25,258 bases of DNA from Desulfonatronospira sp964577315. GTDB lineage: Bacteria > Desulfobacterota > Desulfovibrionia > Desulfovibrionales > Desulfonatronovibrionaceae. The translations under genes and the position numbers were made by a program. The notes under the pieces are model-generated. The model did not search any database. It had not been told where the DNA came from and saw only the letters and a program-made list of their open reading frames with translations. The stretch spans positions 1 to 25,258 of the forward strand of contig CAZNYT010000025.1 of the NCBI GenBank assembly GCA_964577315.1. Direction: 5' to 3'. This document shows positions 5,430 through 14,920 of this stretch, in pieces. Position 1 is the first letter of the stretch, and every line of letters begins with the position of its first letter.

Positions 5430-7391
5430 ATGGCCGGCAAAAGCACCAAACATTCATCCCGGGACTGGAGCAAAGTAAAGATCGCTTTGCTTTTATCAGC
5501 CTGTTTCCTTGTCCTGGGCGGACTATGGGCCAGGACTGCAGATATCCAGATCCTGCGAGGTGATGAGCTGGCTGCCCAGGCAGAGAAACAATATTTCAGC
5601 CAGGAAAAGATCCAGGGCAAAAGGGGTGAGATATTTGATAGAAAAGGGCGGGTACTCGCCCAGAGCGTGCGCAGCAAATCCGTGTACGCCAACCCGGTTC
5701 TCATGGAAGATATCCGAGATGCTTCCCAGAAGCTGAGCAGGGCCCTGGAAATGGAGGCTGAAAGCATCCGTAGCAAGTTGGCTAGAGAAAAAAGCTTTGT
5801 CTGGATCCAAAGAAAGATCAGTGACCGCTCTGCCCATGCCGTGGAACAAAAAGAGATACCCGGGGTGTTTATCATAGACGAGCACACCCGGGTATACCCT
5901 CAAAAGCACATGTTGGGACAGGTCTTGGGATTTACCGGAGTGGACAACACCGGCCTGGAGGGTTTGGAAAAGTCCCTGGACCAACGCTTGAGCGGGGCTG
6001 AAATGCTTATGGTCATGCAAAGGGATGCTTCCGGGAACCGATTCACTCTCGTACCCCAAGAACCTGCGCGTGACGTGGACGGCGAGGATATTTACCTCAC
6101 CATAGACTCCAGAGTCCAGTTTACCGCGGAAGAGGCCCTGAAAGAAACTGTGGAAGAATACCAGGGAGACCACGGCATAGCTATGGTGGTACACGTACCT
6201 ACGGGCGATATTAGGGCCTGGGCCCAGTATCCCTTTTTCAATCCCAACAATTTCCGGCAGTCCAGCCCCGCTCTCTGGAGGAACCGGGCAGCCACGGACC
6301 TGTATGAACCCGGTTCCACTCTGAAACCCTTTCTCGTGGCAGCGGTGCTGGAGCAACAAGTCGCGCGCAGCGATTCTTTGTATTTTTGTGAGGAGGGCAG
6401 CTGGGCACTGGGCAACAATCGGATCAAGGATGTCCATGATCACGGCTGGCTCACTGTGAGCCGTGTCCTTAGATATTCCAGCAATATTGGAGCCTCCAAG
6501 CTTGGCCTGGACTTGGGAGCAGAAAAGTATCACCGCTATCTAAGGAAGCTGGGCCTGGACACCCCTACCCAGCTCCCTCTGCCGGCACAAAACAAGGGGC
6601 TTCTCCGGCCTCCACGAACCTGGAGCCAAATGGATCTGGCTACCATCTCCTTTGGCCAAGGGATGGCCAGCTCTTTCTTGCAACTGGCCGAGGCCTACCT
6701 GACCCTGGCCAATGACGGGGTATACACTGAATTGAACCTGCTCCGGGAGGAAAGCAGCAGCAAGCCCTCTGGTGCCAGGGTATTCTCCCGGGAAGTCAGC
6801 CGAGAGGTCCGCAGAATGCTAAAGGACGCTGTTGAAAGGGACGGCACTGGGACCCGGGCCAATATTAGCGGGGTACAGGTCGCAGGCAAAACCGGAACCG
6901 CCCAAAAGGCATCATCTCAGGGCGGATACAAGGACGAATATATTTCCTCGTTTGTGGGTTTTTTACCTGCAATGGATCCCGAATACATGGTCATGGTCCT
7001 GGTGGATGAACCCAAGGGCCAACACTACGGGGGGATAGTAGCAGCCCCAGCGTTCAAGCGCATCGGAAATCGCTTGCTCCCCTCGCAGAACACACCGGGA
7101 TTACAAGCCATGTCCCTGGAACAGAGTGAGCACAAGATACAACCCGTTCACCAGGAAGACAGCACCCGTTTTCACATCAGCTCCGGGATAAAACAGGATT
7201 TTGACACCCGTGAAGTCCCCGACTTGCGGGGAGTCCCGTTGCGCACGGCAGTAAAGAATCTTTTAAAGGAGGGCATCGCCTTCGATCTTGAGGGCAAAGG
7301 AGTGGTGGTCCGGGAACAAAGCCCTGCTCCGGGCAGTTCCTGGGATGAGCACACCCGGGAGATAACCCTGAAGCTATCTTCCGGGTTCTGA
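5430..7391 (+). CDS. ftsI: Septal peptidoglycan transpeptidase FtsI (PBP3) with C-terminal PASTA domain
   Basis: This class B penicillin-binding protein crosslinks septal peptidoglycan together with FtsW. The 653-residue protein has an N-terminal membrane anchor (about 15-35), a dimerisation domain (about 60-210) and a transpeptidase domain. The catalytic motifs are Ser296-Thr-Leu-Lys299 (GSTLKP), Ser350-Ser-Asn352 and Lys487-Thr-Gly-Thr490. After the transpeptidase domain, about residues 594-651 (EVPDLRGVPLRTAVKNLL) form one PASTA domain, a feature common in Gram-positive and deltaproteobacterial homologues but absent from E. coli FtsI. AAGGAA at 5415-5420 supports the ATG at 5430. Confidence 0.95.
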   Translation: MAGKSTKHSSRDWSKVKIALLLSACFLVLGGLWARTADIQILRGDELAAQAEKQYFSQEKIQGKRGEIFDRKGRVLAQSVRSKSVYANPVLMEDIRDASQKLSRALEMEAESIRSKLAREKSFVWIQRKISDRSAHAVEQKEIPGVFIIDEHTRVYPQKHMLGQVLGFTGVDNTGLEGLEKSLDQRLSGAEMLMVMQRDASGNRFTLVPQEPARDVDGEDIYLTIDSRVQFTAEEALKETVEEYQGDHGIAMVVHVPTGDIRAWAQYPFFNPNNFRQSSPALWRNRAATDLYEPGSTLKPFLVAAVLEQQVARSDSLYFCEEGSWALGNNRIKDVHDHGWLTVSRVLRYSSNIGASKLGLDLGAEKYHRYLRKLGLDTPTQLPLPAQNKGLLRPPRTWSQMDLATISFGQGMASSFLQLAEAYLTLANDGVYTELNLLREESSSKPSGARVFSREVSREVRRMLKDAVERDGTGTRANISGVQVAGKTGTAQKASSQGGYKDEYISSFVGFLPAMDPEYMVMVLVDEPKGQHYGGIVAAPAFKRIGNRLLPSQNTPGLQAMSLEQSEHKIQPVHQEDSTRFHISSGIKQDFDTREVPDLRGVPLRTAVKNLLKEGIAFDLEGKGVVVREQSPAPGSSWDEHTREITLKLSSGF

Positions 7392-7414
7392 ACCATTGTT
7401 TTAAGGCATCTAAA

Positions 7415-8893
7415 GTGAATACCTGGAATCAGACAATACAAGAAGCCGCTCAGGGCAGACCCGTCAAGTCCCATTCCGGAAAGGTACAGCCTGGGGACAT
7501 ATTTGTGGCCCTACCCGGGACCAGGGACCACGGAACCCGCTATATTCCGGAAGCCCTGGACAGGGGCGCAGCCTACGTGATCCTGGCCCAGGGCTCAGGA
7601 CAAGAAGAGCTGGACGAGCGGCTGATACAACACCCTCATCCCCGCTGGGCCTTGGGGGAACTGGCCAAAGCCTATTACGGAACCGAGAGACTAAATCTAA
7701 AGATCATCGCGATCACCGGCACCAACGGAAAGACCACCACCAGCTACATGCTGGAACACCTGCTTAGCAAAAACGGATTTAAAACCGGGGTGATAGGCAC
7801 GGTCAATTACCGCTGGCCAGGAACTCAACTGGAAGGCAACACCACCACCCCGGATTGTTTGGAACTACACGACATGTTGGCCCGAATGGACCGGGAGGGG
7901 GTGGAGACAGTTTGCCTGGAAGCTTCCTCCCACGCCCTGGACCAGGATCGCTTGGCCGGGATAGATGTTAATGTGGCCATCTTTACCAACCTATCCCGGG
8001 AGCATTTGGATTATCACCCGGATATGCAGGCTTATTTCAACGCCAAGAAAAAGCTGTTCACAAGCAACCGCCCGGAAACCCTGCTGGGAAGCGTAATCAA
8101 TACAGATGATCCCTATGGCAGGGATCTGGCTGGAATCGCCTTGAAACCGCTTACTTACGGCCTGCACCAGGCACATAACCCCGCTCTAAGGGGAGAGCTG
8201 CTGCACAACACTGCCCAAGGACTGGATCTGCAATGCACGTACCGGGACCGAACCTGGAGGCTTAGTTCCCATCTGGCTGGGGTGCACAATGCACAGAACC
8301 TGCTGGCTGCACAGGGTGCCGGCATTTGCTTGGGCCTAGACCCTGAGCAGCTCCTTTGCCTGGAGGAAATGCAGACCGTTCCCGGAAGGCTGGAAAAAGT
8401 GGGCAACTCCCAGGGACTGCACATATTTGTAGATTACGCCCACAGCCCTGATGCCTTGGACAATGCCTGCCGAGCCCTTAAAAACCTGGATTTTGAGCGT
8501 CTCGTAGTTCTATTCGGCTGCGGCGGAGACCGGGATCGGAGCAAACGTCCGGACATGGGCAGAACTGTTTCCGAATACGCGCAGGAAATCATTTTGACCT
8601 CGGACAACCCCAGATCTGAAGACCCGGATCAAATCATCCGGGACATACTTCCCGGGGTGGATCAGCATTCCAGGGTACACGTTCAGCCGGACCGCAGGGA
8701 AGCCATCAAGCTGGGGATTGCTTTGCTGGGCCCTAAAGATGCCTTGCTGGTGGCAGGCAAAGGCCATGAAACATACCAGGAAATCCAGGGAGTGCGGCAA
8801 AAGTTCAGCGATGTACGGGAAATACAGCGAGCCCTTCAAGAATACTTCCCGGAAGAGGCGGGTGGAGCTTACAGGGAGGTGAATACCCCATGA
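7415..8893 (+). CDS. murE: UDP-MurNAc-L-Ala-D-Glu:meso-diaminopimelate ligase
   Basis: MurE adds the third amino acid of the peptidoglycan stem peptide, using ATP, in the cytosol. The 492-residue protein shows the P-loop GTNGKTTT (102-109, Lys106), the Mur motif NLSREHLDYH and DNPR at 397-400, which marks meso-diaminopimelate rather than lysine as substrate. It starts with GTG at 7415, with AAGG 8 bases upstream; no ATG fits. It is 23 bases after ftsI and overlaps murF by 4 bases (ATGA), which implies coupled translation. Confidence 0.95.
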   Translation: MNTWNQTIQEAAQGRPVKSHSGKVQPGDIFVALPGTRDHGTRYIPEALDRGAAYVILAQGSGQEELDERLIQHPHPRWALGELAKAYYGTERLNLKIIAITGTNGKTTTSYMLEHLLSKNGFKTGVIGTVNYRWPGTQLEGNTTTPDCLELHDMLARMDREGVETVCLEASSHALDQDRLAGIDVNVAIFTNLSREHLDYHPDMQAYFNAKKKLFTSNRPETLLGSVINTDDPYGRDLAGIALKPLTYGLHQAHNPALRGELLHNTAQGLDLQCTYRDRTWRLSSHLAGVHNAQNLLAAQGAGICLGLDPEQLLCLEEMQTVPGRLEKVGNSQGLHIFVDYAHSPDALDNACRALKNLDFERLVVLFGCGGDRDRSKRPDMGRTVSEYAQEIILTSDNPRSEDPDQIIRDILPGVDQHSRVHVQPDRREAIKLGIALLGPKDALLVAGKGHETYQEIQGVRQKFSDVREIQRALQEYFPEEAGGAYREVNTP

Positions 8894-10272
8894 AGCTTTC
8901 ACTCCAGGAAGTAGCCCATGCTTTGAAAAGCTTTGGCGATTTGGACGACTGCCAGGACCAGTGGGCAACCGGAGTACAAACAGACAGCCGCCTGGTCAAG
9001 CGCGGGGATATCTTTTTCTGCTTGCGCGGTTCCCGGATGGACGGACACAACTTTGTCCAGGAGGCCGCATCCAGGCAGGCCTCTGCTGTGGTGGTGCACC
9101 AGCCCTTGCCCAATCCGCCCAAGATCCCGGTACTGCTAGTGGACGATACCACTCGGGCCCTGGGCAGACTTGGGGGCTACTGGAGGAACAAAACCAGGGC
9201 CGTGGTCATCGGTGTCACTGGCTCTGCCGGGAAAACCACTACTAAAGAACTTTTGGCCGGGGTGCTGAGTGCCGGTTACCGGGTGGGAAAAAGCTATCAG
9301 AACTGGAACAACCAGATAGGGCTGCCGCTCTCCCTGCTCAATTTTACCGGGGAGGAGGATTTCTGGATCCTGGAGCTAGGCATTAATAATCCCCACGACA
9401 TGCAGGAGCTGGGAGCAATCCTGCGCCCGGATGCAGCGCTCATTCTCAATGTCGGCCCCTGCCACCTGGAAGGCTTAAAGGATGTCCGCGGAGTAGCAGC
9501 TGCCAAGGCGCAGATCCTGGATTACCTGCAGCCGGACCACAAGGCCTTTATCAACCTGGATTATCCCGAGTTGAAGCAGGAGGCCACGGCCAGATCCGGC
9601 CTGAACACGACTTGGTTCTCCTGCAGAGATGAGCAGGCACACTACCATTTGCACGCCTCTTCTGCTGAAAACTGTCTTTTGCGGACCGGGGAAAAGGAAT
9701 ACAGGTTTTCCTGCTTTGTTCCCGGAAGCCACCTAAACGAGAACCTGGCAGCGCTCTGGGCGGTTGCCTTGGAATACGGGTTGAGCCCGGAACAAGTGCA
9801 GTCCGGGCTGAGCCAAGCCACGCTCCCCGGACAAAGGCTGTCTATTCTTTCCAGTGCCGGCTGGACTGTTATCGATGATACTTACAACGCCAATCCTGTT
9901 TCCATGCAGGCTGCCCTGAATACTGCACAGGAATTGTCCCGGGGCTGTGATTTGTTCCTGGTTCTGGGAGACATGGCAGAGCTCGGGCAAGAAGAGGAAA
10001 ACGCCCACAAGGAGCTAGGGAAAAAATTAAGCCGAATGGATTTTCAGGCCCTTTTCTACTGCGGATCCAATTTCGAGCACGTGGTTGCACAGCTAGAAAG
10101 CTCCCTGGGTGAAAAAGCTTATCAGGTACAAGACCCGTCTTCTTTTGTGTCGCACTGGAAACGAATGAATTTTTCCCGGGGGGTGATCCTGTTCAAGGGC
10201 TCCAGGAAGGCAGGGGTGGAAAGCTTCCTGCAAGCCTTTCAAAACCTTATGGAACAACAAACAACAGGTTAA
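8890..10272 (+). CDS. murF: UDP-MurNAc-tripeptide:D-Ala-D-Ala ligase
   Basis: MurF adds D-alanyl-D-alanine to the UDP-MurNAc tripeptide, the last cytosolic step of precursor synthesis. The 460-residue protein has an N-terminal UDP-binding domain, the ATP P-loop GSAGKTT (111-117, Lys115), the conserved NWNNQIGLPLSLL segment just after it and a C-terminal ligase domain beginning near DDTYNANP. The ATG overlaps the murE stop by 4 bases. The D-Ala-D-Ala ligase that makes its substrate is not encoded in this cluster. Confidence 0.95.
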   Translation: MKLSLQEVAHALKSFGDLDDCQDQWATGVQTDSRLVKRGDIFFCLRGSRMDGHNFVQEAASRQASAVVVHQPLPNPPKIPVLLVDDTTRALGRLGGYWRNKTRAVVIGVTGSAGKTTTKELLAGVLSAGYRVGKSYQNWNNQIGLPLSLLNFTGEEDFWILELGINNPHDMQELGAILRPDAALILNVGPCHLEGLKDVRGVAAAKAQILDYLQPDHKAFINLDYPELKQEATARSGLNTTWFSCRDEQAHYHLHASSAENCLLRTGEKEYRFSCFVPGSHLNENLAALWAVALEYGLSPEQVQSGLSQATLPGQRLSILSSAGWTVIDDTYNANPVSMQAALNTAQELSRGCDLFLVLGDMAELGQEEENAHKELGKKLSRMDFQALFYCGSNFEHVVAQLESSLGEKAYQVQDPSSFVSHWKRMNFSRGVILFKGSRKAGVESFLQAFQNLMEQQTTG

Positions 10273-10281
10273 GGAAGTCAC

Positions 10282-11358
10282 ATGCTTTACCATCTCCTTT
10301 CCCCGCTGGGTGAAGAAATAATTTTATTCAATGTATTTCAATACATTACCTTCAGAAGCATTTATGCCTTGCTTACAGCCCTTATCCTGAGTTTGCTTCT
10401 GGGGCCCAAGTTCATTAAATGGCTGCGGCGGGTGAAATACGGACAATATGTCCAGGCGGACGGCCCCAATCACCAGGATAAAGCAGGCACACCTACCATG
10501 GGGGGTGTCCTGATGGGCTTTACCCTGCTGGTAAGCGTCTTTTTGTGGGGGGATCTAACCAACAGTATCATTTGGCTGTGCCTATTCGTATTCTTGGGTT
10601 TCTTTTTAGTGGGCTTTTTTGACGATTTCCTCAAGATAGTCAGGAAACAGAACCAGGGTCTAAGCGTTAAAGGCAAGCTTGCCGGACAATTCATCATTGC
10701 TCTGGGCTCTGTATCTCTGCTGCTTACTCTGCCGGGATATAGCACTGAGCTCCTGATTCCTTTTTTCAAGGATATCAGGCCGGATATCTTTCTTTTTTAC
10801 GTGCCTTTTGCCGCTGTGGTCATGATCGGGGCCTCCAACGGGGTCAATCTTACGGATGGCCTGGATGGCCTGGCCATCGGGCCTTATATTGTTAGTGCCG
10901 CGTGCTTGACTGTGTTCATCTACGTCTCTGGGCATTATCATTTGGCTGACTATCTTAGCATCCCGCACATCCCCAACTTAGGGGAAGTAACGGTTTTTTG
11001 CGGGGCCCTGGTGGGAGCGGGTCTGGGATTTTTGTGGTACAATGCCTATCCGGCCCAAATATTCATGGGAGACTCCGGCAGCATAAGCCTGGGAGGAACC
11101 CTGGGTTTTATTGCGATACTTAGCAAGCAGGAACTTTTGTTGATCATTGTGGGCGGGCTTTTTGTAATCGAAACCCTATCCGTGATCCTACAGGTGGGAT
11201 ACTACAGGGTGAGCGGGGGAAAACGCATTTTCCGCATGGCCCCCTTGCATCACCACTTTGAACTAAAAGGTATTCCGGAATCCAAAATCGTAATCCGCTT
11301 TTGGATACTCTCGATTCTTTTTGCTTTAGTGGCCCTTAGCACTCTGAAACTGAGGTAA
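10282..11358 (+). CDS. mraY: Phospho-MurNAc-pentapeptide translocase
   Basis: MraY moves phospho-MurNAc-pentapeptide onto undecaprenyl phosphate in the inner membrane to form lipid I. The 358-residue protein is very hydrophobic, with about ten membrane segments. Family motifs are KAGTPTMGG (67-75), FFDD (112-115), NLTDGLDGLA (189-198), MGDSGS (262-267) and the HHH cluster at 323-325, with Asp114, Asp115, Asp192 and Asp264 at conserved active-site positions. AAGGAAG just upstream supports the start. It lies 9 bases after murF and 10 before murD. Confidence 0.96.
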   Translation: MLYHLLSPLGEEIILFNVFQYITFRSIYALLTALILSLLLGPKFIKWLRRVKYGQYVQADGPNHQDKAGTPTMGGVLMGFTLLVSVFLWGDLTNSIIWLCLFVFLGFFLVGFFDDFLKIVRKQNQGLSVKGKLAGQFIIALGSVSLLLTLPGYSTELLIPFFKDIRPDIFLFYVPFAAVVMIGASNGVNLTDGLDGLAIGPYIVSAACLTVFIYVSGHYHLADYLSIPHIPNLGEVTVFCGALVGAGLGFLWYNAYPAQIFMGDSGSISLGGTLGFIAILSKQELLLIIVGGLFVIETLSVILQVGYYRVSGGKRIFRMAPLHHHFELKGIPESKIVIRFWILSILFALVALSTLKLR

Positions 11359-11368
11359 ATATCCAACT

Positions 11369-12673
11369 ATGCAGGGACTGATACATAATGAACAATTAAA
11401 GGGACACCGAGCAGCTGTCCTGGGAGCGGGGCGTTCGGGATTGTCAGCTGCAGCCCTGCTCAAGGCCCTGGGCGCTCATGTGCGGATCCTGGAACAAAAA
11501 ACCGATTTTGATCCCGGCCTTCTAAAGGCCAAAAACCTGGAGGATGCAGACCTGGTCTTGGGAGAACACCAGGCAGAGCATTTAAGGGACCGGGAGCTCA
11601 TTGTGGTCAGCCCGGGAATACCCTGGTCCAGAATCCAAGAGCTCTGCCCGGCACACGCCATGGTTGTGTCCGAGCTGGAGCTTGCTTCTTGGTTTCTGGC
11701 GGAGCCGATCCTTGCTGTAACCGGGACTAACGGCAAGACTACCACCTGCATGCTGATAAGCCATGTCCTGGAAAAGACGGGTCGCAAGGTATTTACCGGC
11801 GGCAATATCGGAACTCCTCTAAGCGACTATGTCCTGGCCGGGGATAATGCAGATATACTGGTCTTGGAAGTAAGCAGCTTCCAGCTGCAGGGTTGCAGCG
11901 GATTCAAGCCCAACGCAGGAGTGCTTCTCAACTTCTCAGCCAATCACCTGGACCAGCACCAGAGCGAACAGGAATACTTTCTGGCCAAAATGCGCCTTTT
12001 TTCCAGGCAGAGCCCGGACCACCTGGCCATATTGCCCTTGGAGCTCAAGGACAGCCTGGAGGGATCCGGGCTTTTGCCGGGTAAACGGGCTTATTTTGCC
12101 CCGGCAAACAGGTTTTCTTGCCCCGCACTGCCTGGAGAACACAACCAGGCCAACCTGGAAGCAGCATTTTTGGCCTGTAGATTTTTTGGGATACAAGAAA
12201 AGGACTTTGCAAAGAATATCCAGGACTTCACTCCTCCCCAGCACAGGCAGGAAGTATTTCTTGTTCGGGACGGAATAACCTATGTTAATGATTCCAAGGC
12301 TACCACCCTGGAAGCTATGGCTGCAGCCCTAAACGCCTTTGACCGCCCCATTAGGCTCCTAGCGGGTGGCAAGTACAAGGGAGGAGACTTCAGCCAGCTT
12401 GCTCCCCTGATCCGGACCAAGGCTGCCAAGGTATATCTGTTCGGGGAAAGCAAAGAAATATTTGAATCCGCATGGGGGGACCAGGTGCAGACGGAGTATT
12501 TCCCGGGGTTGGAACAAGCTGCGCAAAAGGCTGTTCAGGAGGCTAAAGCCGGGGAGTGCGTACTCCTTTCTCCGGGTACATCCAGCTTCGATCTATTCTC
12601 GGATTACCAGGCTCGGGGCGAGGCTTTTAAGGACTCTATTATCCGTTGCCTGGGACAATCGGAAAACAAATAG
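11369..12673 (+). CDS. murD: UDP-MurNAc-L-alanine:D-glutamate ligase
   Basis: MurD adds D-glutamate to UDP-MurNAc-L-alanine. The 434-residue protein has an N-terminal Rossmann fold (VLGAGRSGLSAAALL), the P-loop GTNGKTTT (119-126, Lys123), NFSANHLDQH, and the C-terminal NDSKATTLEA segment typical of MurD. Length is normal. The only ribosome site is GAGG overlapping the mraY stop, about 13 bases upstream, so translation probably depends on mraY. Confidence 0.95.
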   Translation: MQGLIHNEQLKGHRAAVLGAGRSGLSAAALLKALGAHVRILEQKTDFDPGLLKAKNLEDADLVLGEHQAEHLRDRELIVVSPGIPWSRIQELCPAHAMVVSELELASWFLAEPILAVTGTNGKTTTCMLISHVLEKTGRKVFTGGNIGTPLSDYVLAGDNADILVLEVSSFQLQGCSGFKPNAGVLLNFSANHLDQHQSEQEYFLAKMRLFSRQSPDHLAILPLELKDSLEGSGLLPGKRAYFAPANRFSCPALPGEHNQANLEAAFLACRFFGIQEKDFAKNIQDFTPPQHRQEVFLVRDGITYVNDSKATTLEAMAAALNAFDRPIRLLAGGKYKGGDFSQLAPLIRTKAAKVYLFGESKEIFESAWGDQVQTEYFPGLEQAAQKAVQEAKAGECVLLSPGTSSFDLFSDYQARGEAFKDSIIRCLGQSENK

Positions 12674-12729
12674 CCGATGATGGATAGCTGAAAACGGACA
12701 AATCAACCCTTGGCGGTTATTTACTTAAC

Positions 12730-13839
12730 ATGAGAGCAGCTAATAATTCCGCCCCACATAAAAGCCCGGACTTGTGGCTGCTTTGCTCGGTACTCATACT
12801 ATCTGGGCTGGGGCTGCTAATGATCCTTAGCTCCAGCGCGATTATGGCGGAGCGGTATTACGAGGACAAATACTTTTTTTTCAAGCGTCAAGCGCTCTTT
12901 TTCCTGGCGGGCCTGGGGGTGATGTATGTGGCATACATTGTTCCCCGGGATTTTATTTACCGGATGCGCTACCTATGGGTGGGCCTAGCCCTGCTTTTGC
13001 TGGCCCTGACCATATTCACGCCCCTGGGCTACGCCGCAGGGGGATCCAGCAGATGGCTGAGCCTGGGAGTGGTCAACATCCAACCCTTGGAATTAGCTAA
13101 GGTGGCCCTGGTGATTTATTTGGCCTGCTTTTTTGCCCTGAAACAGGACAAGATAAAGACCTTTAGCGTGGGATTTTTGCCCCCTACGCTGATAACCGGA
13201 TTTTTCTGCGCTCTTTTACTCCTGCAGCCGGATTTCGGGGGAGCGGTCTTCATGGCGGGCCTGCTTTTCCTGATAAGCCTGATAGGAGGAACTCGTCTCA
13301 TTTATTTAATTTCCTCCTCGGTGCTAGCCGGGGCAACAGCAGCCATACTTGTGCTGCAATCCCCGTACAGGTTCAGGAGATGGTTTTCCTTCCTGGATCC
13401 GTTCCAGGATGCCCAGGACGCCGGGTATCAACTGGTCCAGTCCCTTTACGCCTTTGGCTCCGGCGGCCTGTGGGGGTTGGGACTGGGAGAAGGAAGACAG
13501 AAGCTCTTCTTTCTGCCCGAGGCTCACAATGATTTCATCATGGCAGTACTGGGCGAAGAACTGGGATTTATAGGCATTTCCCTGATCTTTCTGATCCTGG
13601 GGATCATGCTCTGGAGGATCTGGGTGATTTGCCTGGCTCAAAGCGAGCTTGTGGACAGGTTTGCCGGCTTCGGCATGGGTATGATTATCATGTTGGGGGC
13701 CTTGATCAACATGGCTGTGGTGCTGGGAGCGATCCCTCCCAAGGGATTGCCCATGCCGTTTATTAGCTACGGAGGGAGCAGCCTTTTGGCATCGTTTTTT
13801 TGCGCTGGCTTCTTGCTGAATTTGTCCCGAGGTAGGTGA
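12730..13839 (+). CDS. ftsW: Septal peptidoglycan polymerase FtsW (SEDS family)
   Basis: FtsW polymerises lipid II into glycan strands at the septum, paired with FtsI. The 369-residue protein has about ten membrane segments. The large extracytoplasmic loop region contains PEAHNDFIMAVLGEELGF (263-280), where Asp268 is probably the conserved essential aspartate, and the SEDS signature KGLPMPFISYGGSS lies at 338-351. The start is the only reasonable ATG, with no clear Shine-Dalgarno sequence in the 56 bases after murD. That gap is one of the larger ones in the cluster and could hold a promoter, though none is convincing. RodA is the alternative, but the context favours FtsW. Confidence 0.94.
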   Translation: MRAANNSAPHKSPDLWLLCSVLILSGLGLLMILSSSAIMAERYYEDKYFFFKRQALFFLAGLGVMYVAYIVPRDFIYRMRYLWVGLALLLLALTIFTPLGYAAGGSSRWLSLGVVNIQPLELAKVALVIYLACFFALKQDKIKTFSVGFLPPTLITGFFCALLLLQPDFGGAVFMAGLLFLISLIGGTRLIYLISSSVLAGATAAILVLQSPYRFRRWFSFLDPFQDAQDAGYQLVQSLYAFGSGGLWGLGLGEGRQKLFFLPEAHNDFIMAVLGEELGFIGISLIFLILGIMLWRIWVICLAQSELVDRFAGFGMGMIIMLGALINMAVVLGAIPPKGLPMPFISYGGSSLLASFFCAGFLLNLSRGR

Positions 13840-13841
13840 AG

Positions 13842-14918
13842 ATGCTGAATCGAGTGCTCTTGGCTACCGGTGGCACGGGGGGACATATCTACCCCGCTCT
13901 GGCCGTGGCCAAGAAAATTCGGGAGATGTACCCGGACTGCCGCTTGGTTTTCGCCGGCGGGGAACACGGGGCGGAAAAGGACATGGTCCCTGAGGCTGGT
14001 ATCGAATTCAAGTCCTTCCCTGCCCGCGGAGTACTGGGCAAAGGTATTAAATCCCTGGGATCGATATGGTGGGTGAGCAAGAGTCTGGTGTCCACATATA
14101 TATTTCTACGCTCTTTCCGCCCGGAAGTAGTCTTGGGATTTGGCGGGTATGCCGGCTTCATACCGGTACTTACCGCACAGTGGATGAAGATCCCTACAGC
14201 GGTGCACGAACAGAACAGTCTGCCCGGCATGACCAACCGGGTTCTGGGGCGCAAGGTAAACAGGGTTATGCTTACTTTCGAGGATATCCATGACCTGTTT
14301 CCCCAAAAAAAGGTGGTTCAAACCGGAACCCCAGTTCGCCCGGAGCTTATATCGCGGGAAGAGCATGCGCCATCCGGGCAGGACAAAAATCTCCTCATCC
14401 TGGGGGGAAGCCAGGGAGCTCAGGGCCTTAACCAGGCAGTTATGGACAATTTGGAGGAGCTAAAGGCCATGGGGATAAGTATCTGGCACCAGACTGGCCC
14501 TCAGGACTATGAATGGGTCAAAAAGACTTACGAATTCAAGTATCCCGAGGCCAGAGTAGAGCCTTACATCCATGACATGAGACAAGCCTATGATTTCGCT
14601 TCCCTGGTTCTTTGCCGGGCAGGGGCTTCCACCTTATCCGAGTTGTGCGTGGCAGGAAAACCATCTGTACTGATTCCTTTCCCCTACGCCACGCACAACC
14701 ACCAAATGGTTAATGCCCAGTCCCTGGAAAAGGCAGGGGCGGCCCGAGTTCTGGATCAAAAACATTTGCAGGAGGTGAATTTGGCCCAAATCATTGGTAA
14801 TCTTTTGTCCGAGCCCGCAAAATTGCAAGAAATGAGCCGGGCCGCCCATAAGCTGGGCAGACCGGATGCAGCGGAACAAATCGTCCGGGAACTAGTTAAG
14901 CTAAAATCGGGGTCTTAA
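13842..14918 (+). CDS. murG: UDP-GlcNAc:lipid I N-acetylglucosaminyltransferase
   Basis: MurG is a peripheral inner-membrane glycosyltransferase that converts lipid I to lipid II. The 358-residue protein has the GGTGGH motif near the N terminus (10-15), the second glycine-rich loop (LILGGSQGAQGLN) and the C-terminal LIPFPYATHNHQ segment that binds UDP-GlcNAc. A GTG at 13836 overlaps the ftsW stop and would add two residues. The ATG at 13842 is preferred because GAGG at 13829-13832 then lies at normal distance. Translation is probably coupled to ftsW. Confidence 0.95.
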   Translation: MLNRVLLATGGTGGHIYPALAVAKKIREMYPDCRLVFAGGEHGAEKDMVPEAGIEFKSFPARGVLGKGIKSLGSIWWVSKSLVSTYIFLRSFRPEVVLGFGGYAGFIPVLTAQWMKIPTAVHEQNSLPGMTNRVLGRKVNRVMLTFEDIHDLFPQKKVVQTGTPVRPELISREEHAPSGQDKNLLILGGSQGAQGLNQAVMDNLEELKAMGISIWHQTGPQDYEWVKKTYEFKYPEARVEPYIHDMRQAYDFASLVLCRAGASTLSELCVAGKPSVLIPFPYATHNHQMVNAQSLEKAGAARVLDQKHLQEVNLAQIIGNLLSEPAKLQEMSRAAHKLGRPDAAEQIVRELVKLKSGS

Positions 14919-14920
14919 GC

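Noticed and set aside
5523..6533. Open frame of 336 codons on the minus strand inside ftsI
   Set aside because: It is antisense to the conserved catalytic region of ftsI, and no domain is seen.
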